NCBI GenBank assembly: GCA_964035545.1
Contig: OZ037767.1
Coordinates: 18,194,281-18,258,280 of the forward strand
DNA length: 64,000 nucleotides
Direction: 5' to 3'
DNA from: Bugula neritina
Taxonomy: Eukaryota; Bryozoa; Gymnolaemata; Cheilostomatida; Bugulidae
In this document: positions 11,992 through 26,768 of the stretch, one piece after another
Layout of the letters: each line of letters begins with the position of its first letter
Numbering within the stretch: position 1 is the stretch's first letter
The notes under the pieces: generated by a model
The model's input: only the letters and a program-made list of their open reading frames with translations
Told to the model about the DNA's origin: nothing
The model's database searches: none
Made by a program: the position numbers and the translations under genes

Positions 11992-14900
11992 ACTGCAACA
12001 TACTACAACATACTGAAATACACTGTAACAGATCGAATTACACTGCAACAAATTGAAATATACTGCAACATACCAAAATATACGATAAACTACTGAAATA
12101 TCCTGTAACACATTGAAATACACTTTAACATATTGAAATATACTGCAACCTACTGCAACATACTGACATACGCTGTAACATATTGAAATACACTGCAACA
12201 CATTGAAATATACTCTAACTCACTGAAATATAGTGTAATATACGGAAATGTACTGTGACATACTGGAATATACTGTAACACAATGAAATATATGTCAACA
12301 TACTGAAATACGCTGTAACATACTGAAATATACTGCAAACCTACTGCAACATACTGGAATACACTGTAAAATACTGAAATACACTGCAACATACTACAAC
12401 ATACTGAGATACACTGTAATATATTGAAATACACTGCAACATACTGCAACATACTGCAACATACTGAAATACACTGTAACATATTGAAATACACTGCAAC
12501 ACCTTGAAATATACTGCAATACAGTGAAACATACGGCAACATACTGAAATATACTGCGACACATTGCAAGATACTGCAACATACTGAAATATGCTGTAGC
12601 ATACCGAAATACACTGCAACACACTGAAGTATACTGTAATAGACAGAAATGTACTGTAACAAACTGAAACATACGTCAACATACTGAAATGTACTGCAAC
12701 ATACTGAGATACACTGTAATATACTGAATTACACTGCAACATACTGCAACATACTGAAATACGCTGTAACATATTGAAATACACTGCAACACATTGAAAT
12801 ATACTGTAACTCACTGAAATATAGTGTAATATACGGAAATGTACTGTAACATACTGGAATATACTATAACACACTGAAATACACTGTAACATACTGCAAC
12901 ATTCTAAAATACACTGTAACATATCGAAATACACTGCCACACACTGAAATATACTGCAACATACCGAAATCAATGGTAAACTACTGAAATATACTGTAAC
13001 ACAATGAAAAACACTGCAACATACTGAACTATACTGCAAGATACTGCAACATACTGAAATACACTGTAACATACTGAACCACACTGCAACATACTGCATT
13101 ATACTGACATACGCTGTAACATATTGAAATACGCTGCAACGCTTTGAAATATACTGTAACTCACTGAAATATACTGCAACATACTGAAATACACTGTAAC
13201 ATACTGAAGTATACTGCATCATACTGAAATAAACTGCTACATACTGAAATATACTTCAAGATACTGCAACAAACTGAAATACACTGTAACATACTGAAAT
13301 ACACTGCAACATACTGCATTATACTGACATACACTGGAACATATTGAAATATACTGCAACAAATTGAAGTATACTGCAACACACTGAAACATACGGCAAC
13401 ATACTGAAATATACTGCGACACATTGAAATATACTGCAACATACTGAAATACACTGTATCATACTGAAATAAACTGCAACACACTGAAGTGTACTGTAAT
13501 ATACAGACATGTACTGTAACAAACTGAAACATACGTCAACATACTAAAATGTACTGCAACATACTGAGATACACTGTAATATACTGAAATATACTGCAAC
13601 CTACTGCAACATACTGACATACGCTGTAACATATTGAAATACACTGCAACACATTGAAATATACTCTAACTCACTGAAATATAGTGTAATATACGGAAAT
13701 GTACTGTGACATACTGGAATATACTGTAACACAATGAAATATACTTCAACATACTGAAATACGCTGTAACATACTGAAATATACTGCAACCTACTGCAAC
13801 ATACTGAAATACACTGTAACATACTGAAATACACTGCAACATACTACAACATACTGAAATACACTGTAACATATTGAAATACACTGCAACACACTGAAAT
13901 ATACTGCAACATACCGAAATATATGGTAGACTACTGAAAAATACTGTAACACATTGAAAAATACTGCAACATACTGAAATATACTGTAACACACTGAAAT
14001 ATACTGCAACATACTGAAATACACTGTAACATACTGAAATACACTGTAACATACTGAAATACACTGCGACATACTACAACATACTGAAATACACTGTAAC
14101 ATATTGAAATACACTGCAATACACTGAAACATATTGAAATACACTGCAACACACTGAAATATACTGCAACATACCGAAATAAATGATAAACTACTGAAAT
14201 ATACTGTAACACATTGAAAAATACTGCAACATATTGAAATATAGTGTAACACACTGAAATATACTGCAACATACTGAAATACACTGTAACATACTAAAAT
14301 ATACTGCAACATACTGAAATACACTGCTACATACTGAAATATACTGCAACATACTGCAAAATTCTGAAATACACTGTAACATACTGAAATACGCTGAAAC
14401 ATACTGCAACATATTGAAATACACTGCAACACATCGAATTATACTGCAACATACCTAAATATACAGTAATATACTGAAATATACTGTAACACATTGAAAA
14501 GCACTGCAACATACTGAAATACACTGTATCATACTGAAATAAACTGCAACACACTGAAGTGTACTGTAATATACAGACATGTACTGTAACAAACTGAAAC
14601 ATACGTCAACATACTAAAATGTACTGCAACATACTGAGATACACTGTAATATACTGAAATATACTGCAACCTACTGCAACATACTGACATACGCTGTAAC
14701 ATATTGAAATACACTGCAACACATTGAAATATACTCTAACTCACTGAAATATAGTGTAATATACGGAAATGTACTGTGACATACTGGAATATACTGTAAC
14801 ACAATGAAATATACTTCAACATACTGAAATACGCTGTAACATACTGAAATATACTGCAACCTACTGCAACATACTGAAATACACTGTAACATACTGAAAT

Positions 14901-16271
14901 ACACTGCAACATACTACAACATACTGAAATACACTGTAACATATTGAAATACACTGCAACACACTGAAATATACTGCGATGCACTGAAACATCTGGCAAT
15001 ATACTGAAACGTACTGCGACACATTGATATATACTGCAACATACTGAAATATGCTGTAGCGTACTGAAATTCACTGCAACACACTGAAGTATACTGTAAT
15101 ATACAGAAATGTAATGTAACAAACTGAAATATACGTCAACATACTGAAATGTACTGCAACATACTGAAATACACTGTAATATACTGAATTACACTGCAAC
15201 ATACTGCAACATACTGAAATACGCTGTAACATATTGAAATACACTGTAACACATGAAATATACTGTAACTCACTGAAATATAGTTTAATATAGGTAAATG
15301 TACTGCAACATACTGGAATATACGGCAACATACGGAAATATACTGCGACAGATTGAAATATACTGCAACATACTGAAATTTAATGCAAGATACTGCAATA
15401 TACTGAAATACACCGTGACATACTGAGATACATTGCAACATACTGCAACATACTGCAACATACTGAAATACACTGTAACATATTGAAATACACTGCAACA
15501 CATTGAAATCTACTGCATCATACTGCAACATACTGAAATACGCTGTAAAATACTGAGATACACTGCAACAAACTGAATTATACTGACATACACTGGAACA
15601 TATTGAAATATACTGCAACAAATTGAAGTATACTGCAACACACTGAAACATACGGCAACATGCTGAAATATACTGCGACACATTGAAATATACTGCAACA
15701 TACTGAAATACACTGTATCATACTGAAATAAACTGCAACACACTGAAGTGTACTGTAATATACAGACATGTACTGTAACAAACTGAAACATACGTCAACA
15801 TACTAAAATGTACTGCAACATACTGAGATACACTGTAATATACTGAAATATACTGCAACCTACTGCAACATACTGACATACGCTGTAACATATTGAAATA
15901 CTTTGCAACACATTGAAATATACTCTAACTCACTGAAATATAGTGTAATATACGGAAATGTACTGTGACATACTGGAATATACTGTAACACAATGAAATA
16001 TACTTCAACATACTGAAATACGCTGTAACATACTGAAATATACTGCAACCTACTGCAACATACTGAAACACACTGTAACATACTGAAATACACTGCAACA
16101 TACTGAATTATACTGACATACACTGGGACATATTAAAATACACTGCAACAAATTGAAGTATACTGCAACACACTGAAACATACGCCGACACACTGAAAAA
16201 TACTGCGACACATTGAAATATACTGCAACATACTGCAACATACTGAAATACATTGTAACATACTGAAATAC
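11992..16271 (+). repeat. 4280-bp higher-order repeat, copy 2
   Basis: It follows copy 1 without a gap. The differences I see are isolated substitutions, such as ACCTTG near 9141 against ACATTG near 13421, ACTAAAAT near 10193 against ACTGAAAT near 14473, and TACGTC near 8011 against TATGTC near 12291. The plus-one and minus-one indels recur at 12331 and 15251, and a GATC at 12031. Confidence 0.95.
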
Positions 16272-19257
16272 ACTGCAACATACTACAACATACTGAAATA
16301 CACTGTAACAGATCGAATTACACTGCAACAGATTGAAATATACTGCAACATACCAAAATATACGATAAACTACTGAAATATCCTGTAACACATTGAAATA
16401 CACTTTAACATATTGAAATATACTGCAACCTACTGCAACATACTGACATACGCTGTAACATATTGAAATACACTGCAACACATTGAAATATACTCTAACT
16501 CACTGAAATATAGTGTAATATACGGAAATGTACTGTGACATACTGGAATATACTGTAACACAACGAAATATATGTCAACATACTGAAATACGCTGTAACA
16601 TACTGAAATATACTGCAAACCTACTGCAACATACTGGAATACACTGTAAAATACTGAAATACACTGCAACATACTACAACATACTGAGATACACTGTAAT
16701 ATATTGAAATACACTGCAACATACTGCAACATACTGCAACATACTGAAATACACTGTAACATATTGAAATACACTGCAACACCTTGAAATATACTGCAAT
16801 ACAGTGAAACATACGGCAACATACTGAAATATACTGCGACACATTGCAAGATACTGCAACATACTGAAATATGCTGTAGCATACCGAAATACACTGCAAC
16901 ACACTGAAGTATACTGTAATAGACAGAAATGTACTGTAACAAACTGAAACATACGTCAACATACTGAAATGTACTGCAACATACTGAGATACACTGTAAT
17001 ATACTGAATTACACTGCAACATACTGCAACATACTGAAATACGCTGTAACATATTGAAATACACTGCAACACATTGAAATATACTGTAACTCACTGAAAT
17101 ATAGTGTAATATACGGAAATGTACTGTAACATACTGGAATATACTATAACACACTGAAATACACTGTAACATACTGCAACATTCTAAAATACACTGTAAC
17201 ATATCGAAATACACTGCCACACACTGAAATATACTGCAACATACCGAAATCAATGGTAAACTACTGAAATATACTGTAACACAATGAAAAACACTGCAAC
17301 ATACTGAACTATACTGCAAGATACTGCAACATACTGAAATACACTGTAACATACTGAACCACACTGCAACATACTGCATTATACTGACATACGCTGTAAC
17401 ATATTGAAATACGCTGCAACGCTTTGAAATATACTGTAACTCACTGAAATATACTGCAACATACTGAAATACACTGTAACATACTGAAGTATACTGCATC
17501 ATACTGAAATAAACTGCTACATACTGAAATATACTTCAAGATACTGCAACAAACTGAAATACACTGTAACATACTGAAATACACTGCAACATACTGCATT
17601 ATACTGACATACACTGGAACATATTGAAATATACTGCAACAAATTGAAGTATACTGCAACACACTGAAACATACGGCAACATACTGAAATATACTGCGAC
17701 ACATTGAAATATACTGCAACATACTGAAATACACTGTATCATACTGAAATAAACTGCAACACACTGAAGTGTACTGTAATATACAGACATGTACTGTAAC
17801 AAACTGAAACATACGTCAACATACTAAAATGTACTGCAACATACTGAGATACACTGTAATATACTGAAATATACTGCAACCTACTGCAACATACTGACAT
17901 ACGCTGTAACATATTGAAATACACTGCAACACATTGAAATATACTCTAACTCACTGAAATATAGTGTAATATACGGAAATGTACTGTGACATACTGGAAT
18001 ATACTGTAACACAATGAAATATACTTCAACATACTGAAATACGCTGTAACATACTGAAATATACTGCAACCTACTGCAACATACTGAAATACACTGTAAC
18101 ATACTGAAATACACTGCAACATACTACAACATACTGAAATACACTGTAACATATTGAAATACACTGCAACACACTGAAATATACTGCAACATACCGAAAT
18201 ATATGGTAGACTACTGAAAAATACTGTAACACATTGAAAAATACTGCAACATACTGAAATATACTGTAACACACTGAAATATACTGCAACATACTGAAAT
18301 ACACTGTAACATACTGAAATACACTGTAACATACTGAAATACACTGCGACATACTACAACATACTGAAATACACTGTAACATATTGAAATACACTGCAAT
18401 ACACTGAAACATATTGAAATACACTGCAACACACTGAAATATACTGCAACATACCGAAATAAATGATAAACTACTGAAATATACTGTAACACATTGAAAA
18501 ATACTGCAACATATTGAAATATAGTGTAACACACTGAAATATACTGCAACATACTGAAATACACTGTAACATACTAAAATATACTGCAACATACTGAAAT
18601 ACACTGCTACATACTGAAATATACTGCAACATACTGCAAAATTCTGAAATACACTGTAACATACTGAAATACGCTGAAACATACTGCAACATATTGAAAT
18701 ACACTGCAACACATCGAATTATACTGCAACATACCTAAATATACAGTAATATACTGAAATATACTGTAACACATTGAAAAGCACTGCAACATACTGAAAT
18801 ACACTGTATCATACTGAAATAAACTGCAACACACTGAAGTGTACTGTAATATACAGACATGTACTGTAACAAACTGAAACATACGTCAACATACTAAAAT
18901 GTACTGCAACATACTGAGATACACTGTAATATACTGAAATATACTGCAACCTACTGCAACATACTGACATACGCTGTAACATATTGAAATACACTGCAAC
19001 ACATTGAAATATACTCTAACTCACTGAAATATAGTGTAATATACGGAAATGTACTGTGACATACTGGAATATACTGTAACACAATGAAATATACTTCAAC
19101 ATACTGAAATACGCTGTAACATACTGAAATATACTGCAACCTACTGCAACATACTGAAATACACTGTAACATACTGAAATACACTGCAACATACTACAAC
19201 ATACTGAAATACACTGTAACATATTGAAATACACTGCAACACACTGAAATATACTGC
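16272..19257 (+). repeat. 4280-bp higher-order repeat, copy 3 (right-truncated, 2986 bp)
   Basis: It matches copy 2 until 19257, where copy 2 (at 14978) jumps to ATACTGCGAT and this copy continues into a full second 1070-bp unit. It carries private changes such as CAACGAAATA near 16561 and CAGATTGAAA near 16330. The plus-one indel recurs at 16611; the part of the unit with the minus-one indel is missing. A GATC lies at 16311. Confidence 0.93.
17713..18782 (+). repeat. 1070-bp tandem unit, copy 1
   Basis: It overlaps the end of HOR copy 3 and is followed directly by copy 2. The match at 1070-bp spacing extends from 17713 to 18801 against 18783 to 19871, slightly more than one unit, so this is a true tandem duplication of 107 monomers. 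Confidence 0.93.
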
Positions 19258-19852
19258 AACATACCGAAATATATGGTAGACTACTGAAAAATACTGTAAC
19301 ACATTGAAAAATACTGCAACATACTGAAATATACTGTAACACACTGAAATATACTGCAACATACTGAAATACACTGTAACATACTGAAATACACTGTAAC
19401 ATACTGAAATACACTGCGACATACTACAACATACTGAAATACACTGTAACATATTGAAATACACTGCAATACACTGAAACATATTGAAATACACTGCAAC
19501 ACACTGAAATATACTGCAACATACCGAAATAAATGGTAAACTACTGAAATATACTGTAACACATTGAAAAATACTGCAACTTATTGAAATATAGTGTAAC
19601 ACACTGAAATATACTGCAACATACTGAAATACACTGTAACATACTAAAATATACTGCAACATACTGAAATACACTGCTACATACTGAAATATACTGCAAC
19701 ATACTGCAAAATTCTGAAATACACTGTAACATACTGAAATACGCTGAAACATACTGCAACATATTAAAATACACTGCAACACATCGAATTATACTGCAAC
19801 ATACCTAAATATACAGTAATATACTAAAATATACTGTAACACATTGAAAAGC
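18783..19852 (+). repeat. 1070-bp tandem unit, copy 2
   Basis: It has a few private substitutions, for example CTTATTG near 19580 against CATATTG near 18510, and ACTAAAAT near 19823. At 19871 the text leaves the unit and enters the 940-bp tandem. Confidence 0.93.
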
Positions 19853-19870
19853 ACTGCAACATACTGAAAT

Positions 19871-20810
19871 ATACTGAAAGACACTGCTACATACTGAAAT
19901 ATACTGCAACATACCTAAATATACGGCAATATACTGAAATATACTGTAACACATTGAAAAACACTGCAACATACTGAACTATACTGCAAGATACTGAAAT
20001 ACACTGTAACATACCGAAATATACTGCAACATACTGCATTATACTGACATACGCTGTAACATATTGAAATACACTGCAACACATTGAAATATAATCTAAC
20101 TCACTAAAATATAGTGTAATATACGGAAATGTACTTTGACATACTGGAATATACTGTAACACAATGAAATATACTTCAACATACTGAAATACGCTGGAAC
20201 ATACTGAAATATACTGCAACCTACTGCAACATACTGAAATACACTGTAACATACTGAAATACACTGCAACATACTACAACATACTGAATTACACTGTAAC
20301 ATATTGAAATACACTGCAACGCACTGAAATATACTGCAACATACCGAAATATATGGTAAACTACTGAAAAATAATGTAAAACATTGAAAAATACTGCAAC
20401 ATACTGAAATATACTGTAACACACTGAAATATACTGCAACATACTGAAATACACTGTAACATACCGAAATATACTGCAACATACTGAAATACACTGCTAC
20501 ATACTGAAATATACTGCAAAATACTGCAACATACTGAAATACACTGTAACATACTGAAATACACTGCAACACACTACAACATACAGAAATACAGTGTAAC
20601 ATATTGAAATACACTGCAACACAATGATATATACTGCAACATACCGAAATATATGGTAAACTACTGAAATATACTGTAACACATTGAAAAATACTGCAAC
20701 ATAAAGAAATATACTGTGACACACTGAAATATACTGCAACATACTGAAATACACTGTAACATACTGAAGTATACTGCAACATACTGAAATAGACTGCTAC
20801 ATACTGAAAT
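19871..20810 (+). repeat. 940-bp tandem unit, copy 1
   Basis: Begins with the unusual ATACTGAAAG/ACACTGCTAC pair, which recurs 940 bp downstream. Carries ATAATCTAAC and TCACTAAAAT instead of the usual module monomers near 20091-20110. Differences from copy 2 are isolated bases, such as ACGGCAAT near 19922 against ACGGTAAT near 20862. Related single copies lie near 31141, 35921, 39201 and 46661. Confidence 0.93.
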
Positions 20811-21750
20811 ATACTGAAAGACACTGCTACATACTGAAATATACTGCAACATACCTAAATATACGGTAATATACTAAAATATACTGTAACACATTGAAAA
20901 ACACTGCAACATACTGAACTATACTGCAAGATACTGAAATACACTGTAACATACCGAAATATACTGCAACATAGTGCATTATACTGACATACGCTGTAAC
21001 ATATTGAAATACACTGCAACACATTGAAATATAATCTAACTCACTAAAATATAGTGTAATATACGGAAATGTACTTTGACATACTGGAATATACTGTAAC
21101 ACAATGAAATATACTTCAACATACTGAAATACGCTGGAACATACTGAAATATACTGCAACCTACTGCAACATACTGAAATACACTGTAACATACTGAAAT
21201 ACACTGCAACATACTACAACATACTGAATTACACTGTAACATATTGAAATACACTGCAACGCACTGAAATATACTGCAACATACCGAAATATATGGTAAA
21301 CTACTGAAAAACAATGTAAAACATTGAAAAATACTGCAACATACTGAAATATACTGTAACACACTGAAATATACTGCAACATACTGAAATACACTGTAAC
21401 ATACCGAAATATACTGCAACATACTGAAATACACTGCTACATACTGAAATATACTGCAAAATACTGCAACATACTGAAATACACTGTAACATACTGAAAT
21501 ACACTGCAACACACTACAACATACAGAAATACAGTGTAACATATTGAAATACACTGCAACACAATGATATATACTGCAACATACCGAAATATATGGTAAA
21601 CTACTGAAATATACTGTAACACATTGAAAAATACTGCAACATAAAGAAATATACTGTGACACACTGAAATATACTGCAACATACTGAAATACACTGTAAC
21701 ATACTGAAGTATACTGCAACATACTGAAATAGACTGCTACATACTGAAAT
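20811..21750 (+). repeat. 940-bp tandem unit, copy 2
   Basis: Identical in layout to copy 1, ending at 21750 where the next monomer is ATACTTCAAG instead of ATACTGAAAG. Private changes include ATAGTGCATT near 20971 and ACAATGTAAA near 21311. Confidence 0.93.
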
Positions 21751-21860
21751 ATACTTCAAGATACTGCAACAAACTGATATACACTGTAACATACTGAAAT
21801 ACACTGCAACATACTGCATTATACTGACATCTACTGGGACATATGGAATTACACTGCAAC

Positions 21861-21880
21861 AAATTGAGAACACTGCGACG
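21861..21880 (+). other. Private -1 register shift
   Basis: AAATTGAGAA precedes CACTGCGACG where other copies have AATTGAAGTA, so one base has been lost. It occurs at the left edge of the fourth 650-bp block copy and I do not see it elsewhere. Confidence 0.85.
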
Positions 21881-21882
21881 CA

Positions 21883-22532
21883 CTGAAACATACGTCAACA
21901 TACTAAAATGTACTGCAACATACTGAGATACACTGTAATATACTGAAATATACTGCAACCTACTGCAACATACTGACATACGCTGTAACATATTGAAATA
22001 CAGTGCAACACATTGAAATATACTCTAACTAACTGAAATATAGTGTAATATACGGAAATGTACTGTGACATACTGGAATATACTGTAACACAATGAAATA
22101 TACTTCAACATACTGAAATACGCTGTAACATACTGAAATATACTGCAACCTACTGCAACATACTACAATACACTGTAACATACTGAAATACACTGCAACA
22201 TACTACAACATACTGAAATACACTGTAACATATTGAAATACACTGCAACACACTGAAATATACTGCAACATACCGAAATATATGGTAAACTACCGAAAAA
22301 TACTGTAACACATTGAAAAATACTGCAACATACTGAAATATACTGTAACACACTGAAATATACTGCAACATACTGAAATACACTGTAACATACTGAAATA
22401 TACTGCAACATACTGAAATACGCTGCTACATACTGAAATATACTGCAAAATACTGCAACATACTGAAATACACTGTAACATACTGAAATACACTGCAACA
22501 TACTGCATTATACTGACATCTACTGGGACATA
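21883..22532 (+). repeat. 650-bp block, distant copy
   Basis: Same text as 23-672 at 21860-bp spacing, with private substitutions such as TACTACAATA near 22161 and TACCGAAAAA near 22291. Its right end overlaps the start of the 800-bp duplication. Confidence 0.87.
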
Positions 22533-23132
22533 TGGAATTACACTGCAACAAATTGAAGTACACTGCGATGCACTGAAACATCTGGCAATATACTGAAACG
22601 TACTGCGACACATTGATATATACTGCAACATACTGAAATATGCTGTAGCGTACCGAAATTCACTGCAACACACTGAAGTATACTGTAATATACAGAAATG
22701 TAATGTAACAAACTGAAACATACGTCAACATACTGAAATGTACTGCAACATACTGAAATACACTGTAATATACTGAATTACACTGCAACATACTGCAACA
22801 TACTGAAATACGCTGTAACATATTGAAATACACTGCAACGCACTGAAATATACTGCAACATACCGAAATATATGGTAAACTACTGAAAAATAATGTAAAA
22901 CATTGAAAAATACTGCAACATACTGAAATATACTGTAACACACTGAAATATACTGCAACATACTGAAATACACTGTAACATACCGAAATATACTGCAACA
23001 CACTACAACATACAGAAATACAGTGTAACATATTGAAATACACTGCAACACAATGATATATACTGCAACATACCGAAATATATGGTAAACTACTGAAATA
23101 TACTGTAACACATTGAAAAATACTGCAACATA
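22462..23132 (+). repeat. Segment duplicated at 800-bp spacing, copy 1
   Basis: The 671-bp match pairs this interval with 23262-23932. It begins at CACTGTAACA-type text and ends at 23132, where this copy reads TAAAGAAATA and the other TATTGAAATA. Confidence 0.9.
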
Positions 23133-23261
23133 AAGAAATATACTGTGACACACTGGAATATACTGCAACATACTGAAATACACTGTAACATACTGAAGTA
23201 TACTGCAACATACTGAAATAGACTGCTACATACTGAAATATACTTCAAGATACTGCAACAA

Positions 23262-23932
23262 ACTGAAATACACTGTAACATACTGAAATACACTGCAACA
23301 TACTGCATTATACTGACATCTACTGGGACATATGGAATTACACTGCAACAAATTGAAGTACACTGCGATGCACTGAAACATCTGGCAATATACTGAAACG
23401 TACTGCGACACATTGATATATACTGCAACATACTGAAATATGCTGTAGCGTACCGAAATTCACTGCAACACACTGAAGTATACTGTAATATACAGAAATG
23501 TAATGTAACAAACTGAAACATACGTCAACATACTGAAATGTACTGCAACATACTGAAATACACTGTAATATACTGAATTACACTGCAACATACTGCAACA
23601 TACTGAAATACGCTGTAACATATTGAAATACACTGCAACGCACTGAAATATACTGCAACATACCGAAATATATGGTAAACTACTGAAAAATAATGTAAAA
23701 CATTGAAAAATACTGCAACATACTGAAATATACTGTAACACACTGAAATATACTGCAACATACTGAAATACACTGTAACATACCGAAATATACTGCAACA
23801 CACTACAACATACAGAAATACAGTGTAACATATTGAAATACACTGCAACACAATGATATATACTGCAACATACCGAAATATATGGTAAACTACTGAAATA
23901 TACTGTAACACATTGAAAAATACTGCAACATA
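23262..23932 (+). repeat. Segment duplicated at 800-bp spacing, copy 2
   Basis: Partner of 22462-23132. After 23932 the text switches to the 4280-bp HOR text (14232-14620). Confidence 0.9.
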
Positions 23933-24319
23933 TTGAAATATAGTGTAACACACTGAAATATACTGCAACATACTGAAATACACTGTAACATACTAAAATA
24001 TACTGCAACATACTGAAATACACTGCTACATACTGAAATATACTGCAACATACTGCAAAATTCTGAAATACACTGTAACATACTGAAATACGCTGAAACA
24101 TACTGCAACATATTGAAATACACTGCAACACATCGAATTATACTGCAACATACCTAAATATACAGTAATATACTGAAATATACTGTAACACATTGAAAAG
24201 CACTGCAACATACTGAAATACACTGTATCATACTGAAATAAACTGCAACACACTGAAGTGTACTGTAATATACAGACATGTACTGTAACAAACTGAAACA
24301 TACGTCAACATACTAAAAT
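23931..24319 (+). repeat. 389-bp patch of 4280-HOR text
   Basis: Matches 14232-14620, the right part of the 1070-bp unit, at 9699-bp spacing and is flanked on both sides by other text. It reads as an inserted or converted patch and ties this mosaic to the HOR on its left. Confidence 0.82.
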
Positions 24320-25370
24320 ATACTGCAACATACTGAAATAGACTGCTACATACTGAAATATACTTCAAGATACTGCAACAAACTGAAATACACTGTAACA
24401 TACTGAAATACACTGCAACATACTGCATTATACTGACATCTACTGGGACATATGGAATTACACTGCAACAAATTGAAGTACACTGCGACGCACTGAAACA
24501 TACGTCAACATACTAAAATGTACTGCAACATACTGAGATAAACTGTAATATACTGAAATATACTGCAACCTACTGCAACATACTGACATACGCTGTAACA
24601 TATTGAAATACAGTGCAACACATTGAAATATACTCTAACTAACTGAAATATAGTGTAATATACGGAAATGTACTGTGACATACTGGAATATACTGTAACA
24701 CAATGAAATATACTTCAACATACTGAAATACGCTGTAACATACTGAAATATACTGCAACCTACTGCAACATACTAAAATACACTGTAACATACTGAAATA
24801 CACTGCAACATACTACAACATACTGAAATACACTGTAACATATTGAAATACACTGCAACACACTGAAATATACTGCAACATACCGAAATATATGGTAAAC
24901 TACTGAAAAATACTGTAAAACATTGAAAAATACTGCAACATACTGAAATATACTGTAACACACTGAAATATACTGCAACATACTGAAATACACTGTAACA
25001 TACTGAAATATACTGCAACATACTGAAATACGCTGCTACATACTGAAATATACTGCAAAATACTGCAACATACTGAAATACACTGTAACATACTGAAATA
25101 CACTGCAACATACTGCATTATACTGACATCTACTGGGACATATGGAATTACACTGCAACCAATTGAAGTACACTGCGATGCACTGAAACATCTGGCAATA
25201 TACTGAAACGTACTGCGACACATTGATATATACTGCAACATACTGAAATATGCTGTAGCGTACCGAAATTCACTGCAACACACTGAAGTATACTGTAATA
25301 TACAGAAATGTAATGTAACAAACTGAAACATACGTCAACATACTGAAATGTACTGCAACATACTGAAATA
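24319..25370 (+). repeat. 1.05-kb segment at 2280-bp spacing, copy 1
   Basis: Matches 26599-27650. Contains the AATTGAAGTA/CACTGCGACG junction seen at the start of the window, followed by another version of the 650-bp block with TACTAAAATA at 24771. Differences include AAACTGTAAT near 24540 against CACTGTAAT near 26820. Confidence 0.88.
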
Positions 25371-25878
25371 TACTGCAACATACTGAAATACACTGTAACA
25401 TACCGAAATATACTGCAACATACTGAAATACACTGCTACATACTGAAATATACTGCAAAATACTGCAACATACTGAAATACACTGTAACATACTGAAATA
25501 CACTGCAACACACTACAACATACAGAAATACAGTGTAACATATTGAAATACACTGCAACACAATGATATATACTGCAACATACCGAAATATATGGTAAAC
25601 TACTGAAATATACTGTAACACATTGAAAAATACTGCAACATAAAAAAATATACTGTGACACACTGAAATATACTGCAACATACTGAAATACACTGTAACA
25701 TACTGAAGTATACTGCAACATACTGAAATAGACTACTACATACTGAAATATACTTCAAGATACTGCAACAAACTGAAATACACTGTAACATACTGAATTA
25801 CACTGCAACATACTGCATTATACTGACATCTACTGGGACATATGGAATTACACTGCAACAAATTGAAGTACACTGCGA
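25362..25878 (+). repeat. 517-bp segment at 890-bp spacing, copy 1
   Basis: Matches 26252-26768 and is related to the 940-bp family (compare 20451 onward). Its right limit is the change from CACTGCGATG (25871) to CACTGCGACG (26761). A GAATTC hexamer lies just beyond at 25966-25971, the only one I noticed. Confidence 0.87.
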
Positions 25879-26251
25879 TGCACTGAAACATCTGGCAATA
25901 TACTGAAACGTACTGCGACACATTGATATATACTGCAACATACTGAAATATGCTGTAGCGTACTGGAATTCACTGCAACACACTGAAGTATACTGTAATA
26001 TACAGAAATGTAATGTAACAAACTGAAACATACGTCAACATACTGAAATGTACTGCAACATACTGAAATACACTGTAATATACTGAATTACACTGCAACA
26101 TACTGCAACATACTGAAATACGCTGTAACATATTGAAATACACTGCAACGCACTGAAATATACTGCAACATACCGAAACATATGGTAAACTACTGAAAAA
26201 TAATGTAAAACATTGAAAAATACTGCAACATACTGAAATATACTGTAACAC

Positions 26252-26768
26252 ACTGAAATATACTGCAACATACTGAAATACACTGTAACATACCGAAATA
26301 TACTGCAACATACTGAAATACACTGCTACATACTGAAATATACTGCAAAATACTGCAACATACTGAAATACACTGTAACATACAGAAATACACTGCAACA
26401 CACTACAACATACAGAAATACAGTGTAACATATTGAAATACACTGCAACACAATGATATATACTGCAACATACCGAAATATATGGTAAACTACTGAAATA
26501 TACTGTAACACATTGAAAAATACTGCAACATAAAGAAATATACTGTGACACACTGAAATATACTGCAACATACTGAAATACACTGTAACATACTGAAGTA
26601 TACTGCAACATACTGAAATAGACTGCTACATACTGAAATATACTTCAAGATACTGCAACAAACTGAAATACACTGTAACATACTGAAATACACTGCAACA
26701 TACTGCATTATACTGACATCTACTGGGACATATGGAATTACACTGCAACAAATTGAAGTACACTGCGA
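26252..26768 (+). repeat. 517-bp segment at 890-bp spacing, copy 2
   Basis: Partner of 25362-25878, with private changes such as TACAGAAATA near 26381. It overlaps the left end of the second 2280-bp-spaced copy. Confidence 0.87.

Noticed and set aside
25966-25971. Single GAATTC as a functional site
   Set aside because: It arises from one substitution in a common GAAATTC-type monomer and has no visible context; useful only as a map landmark.
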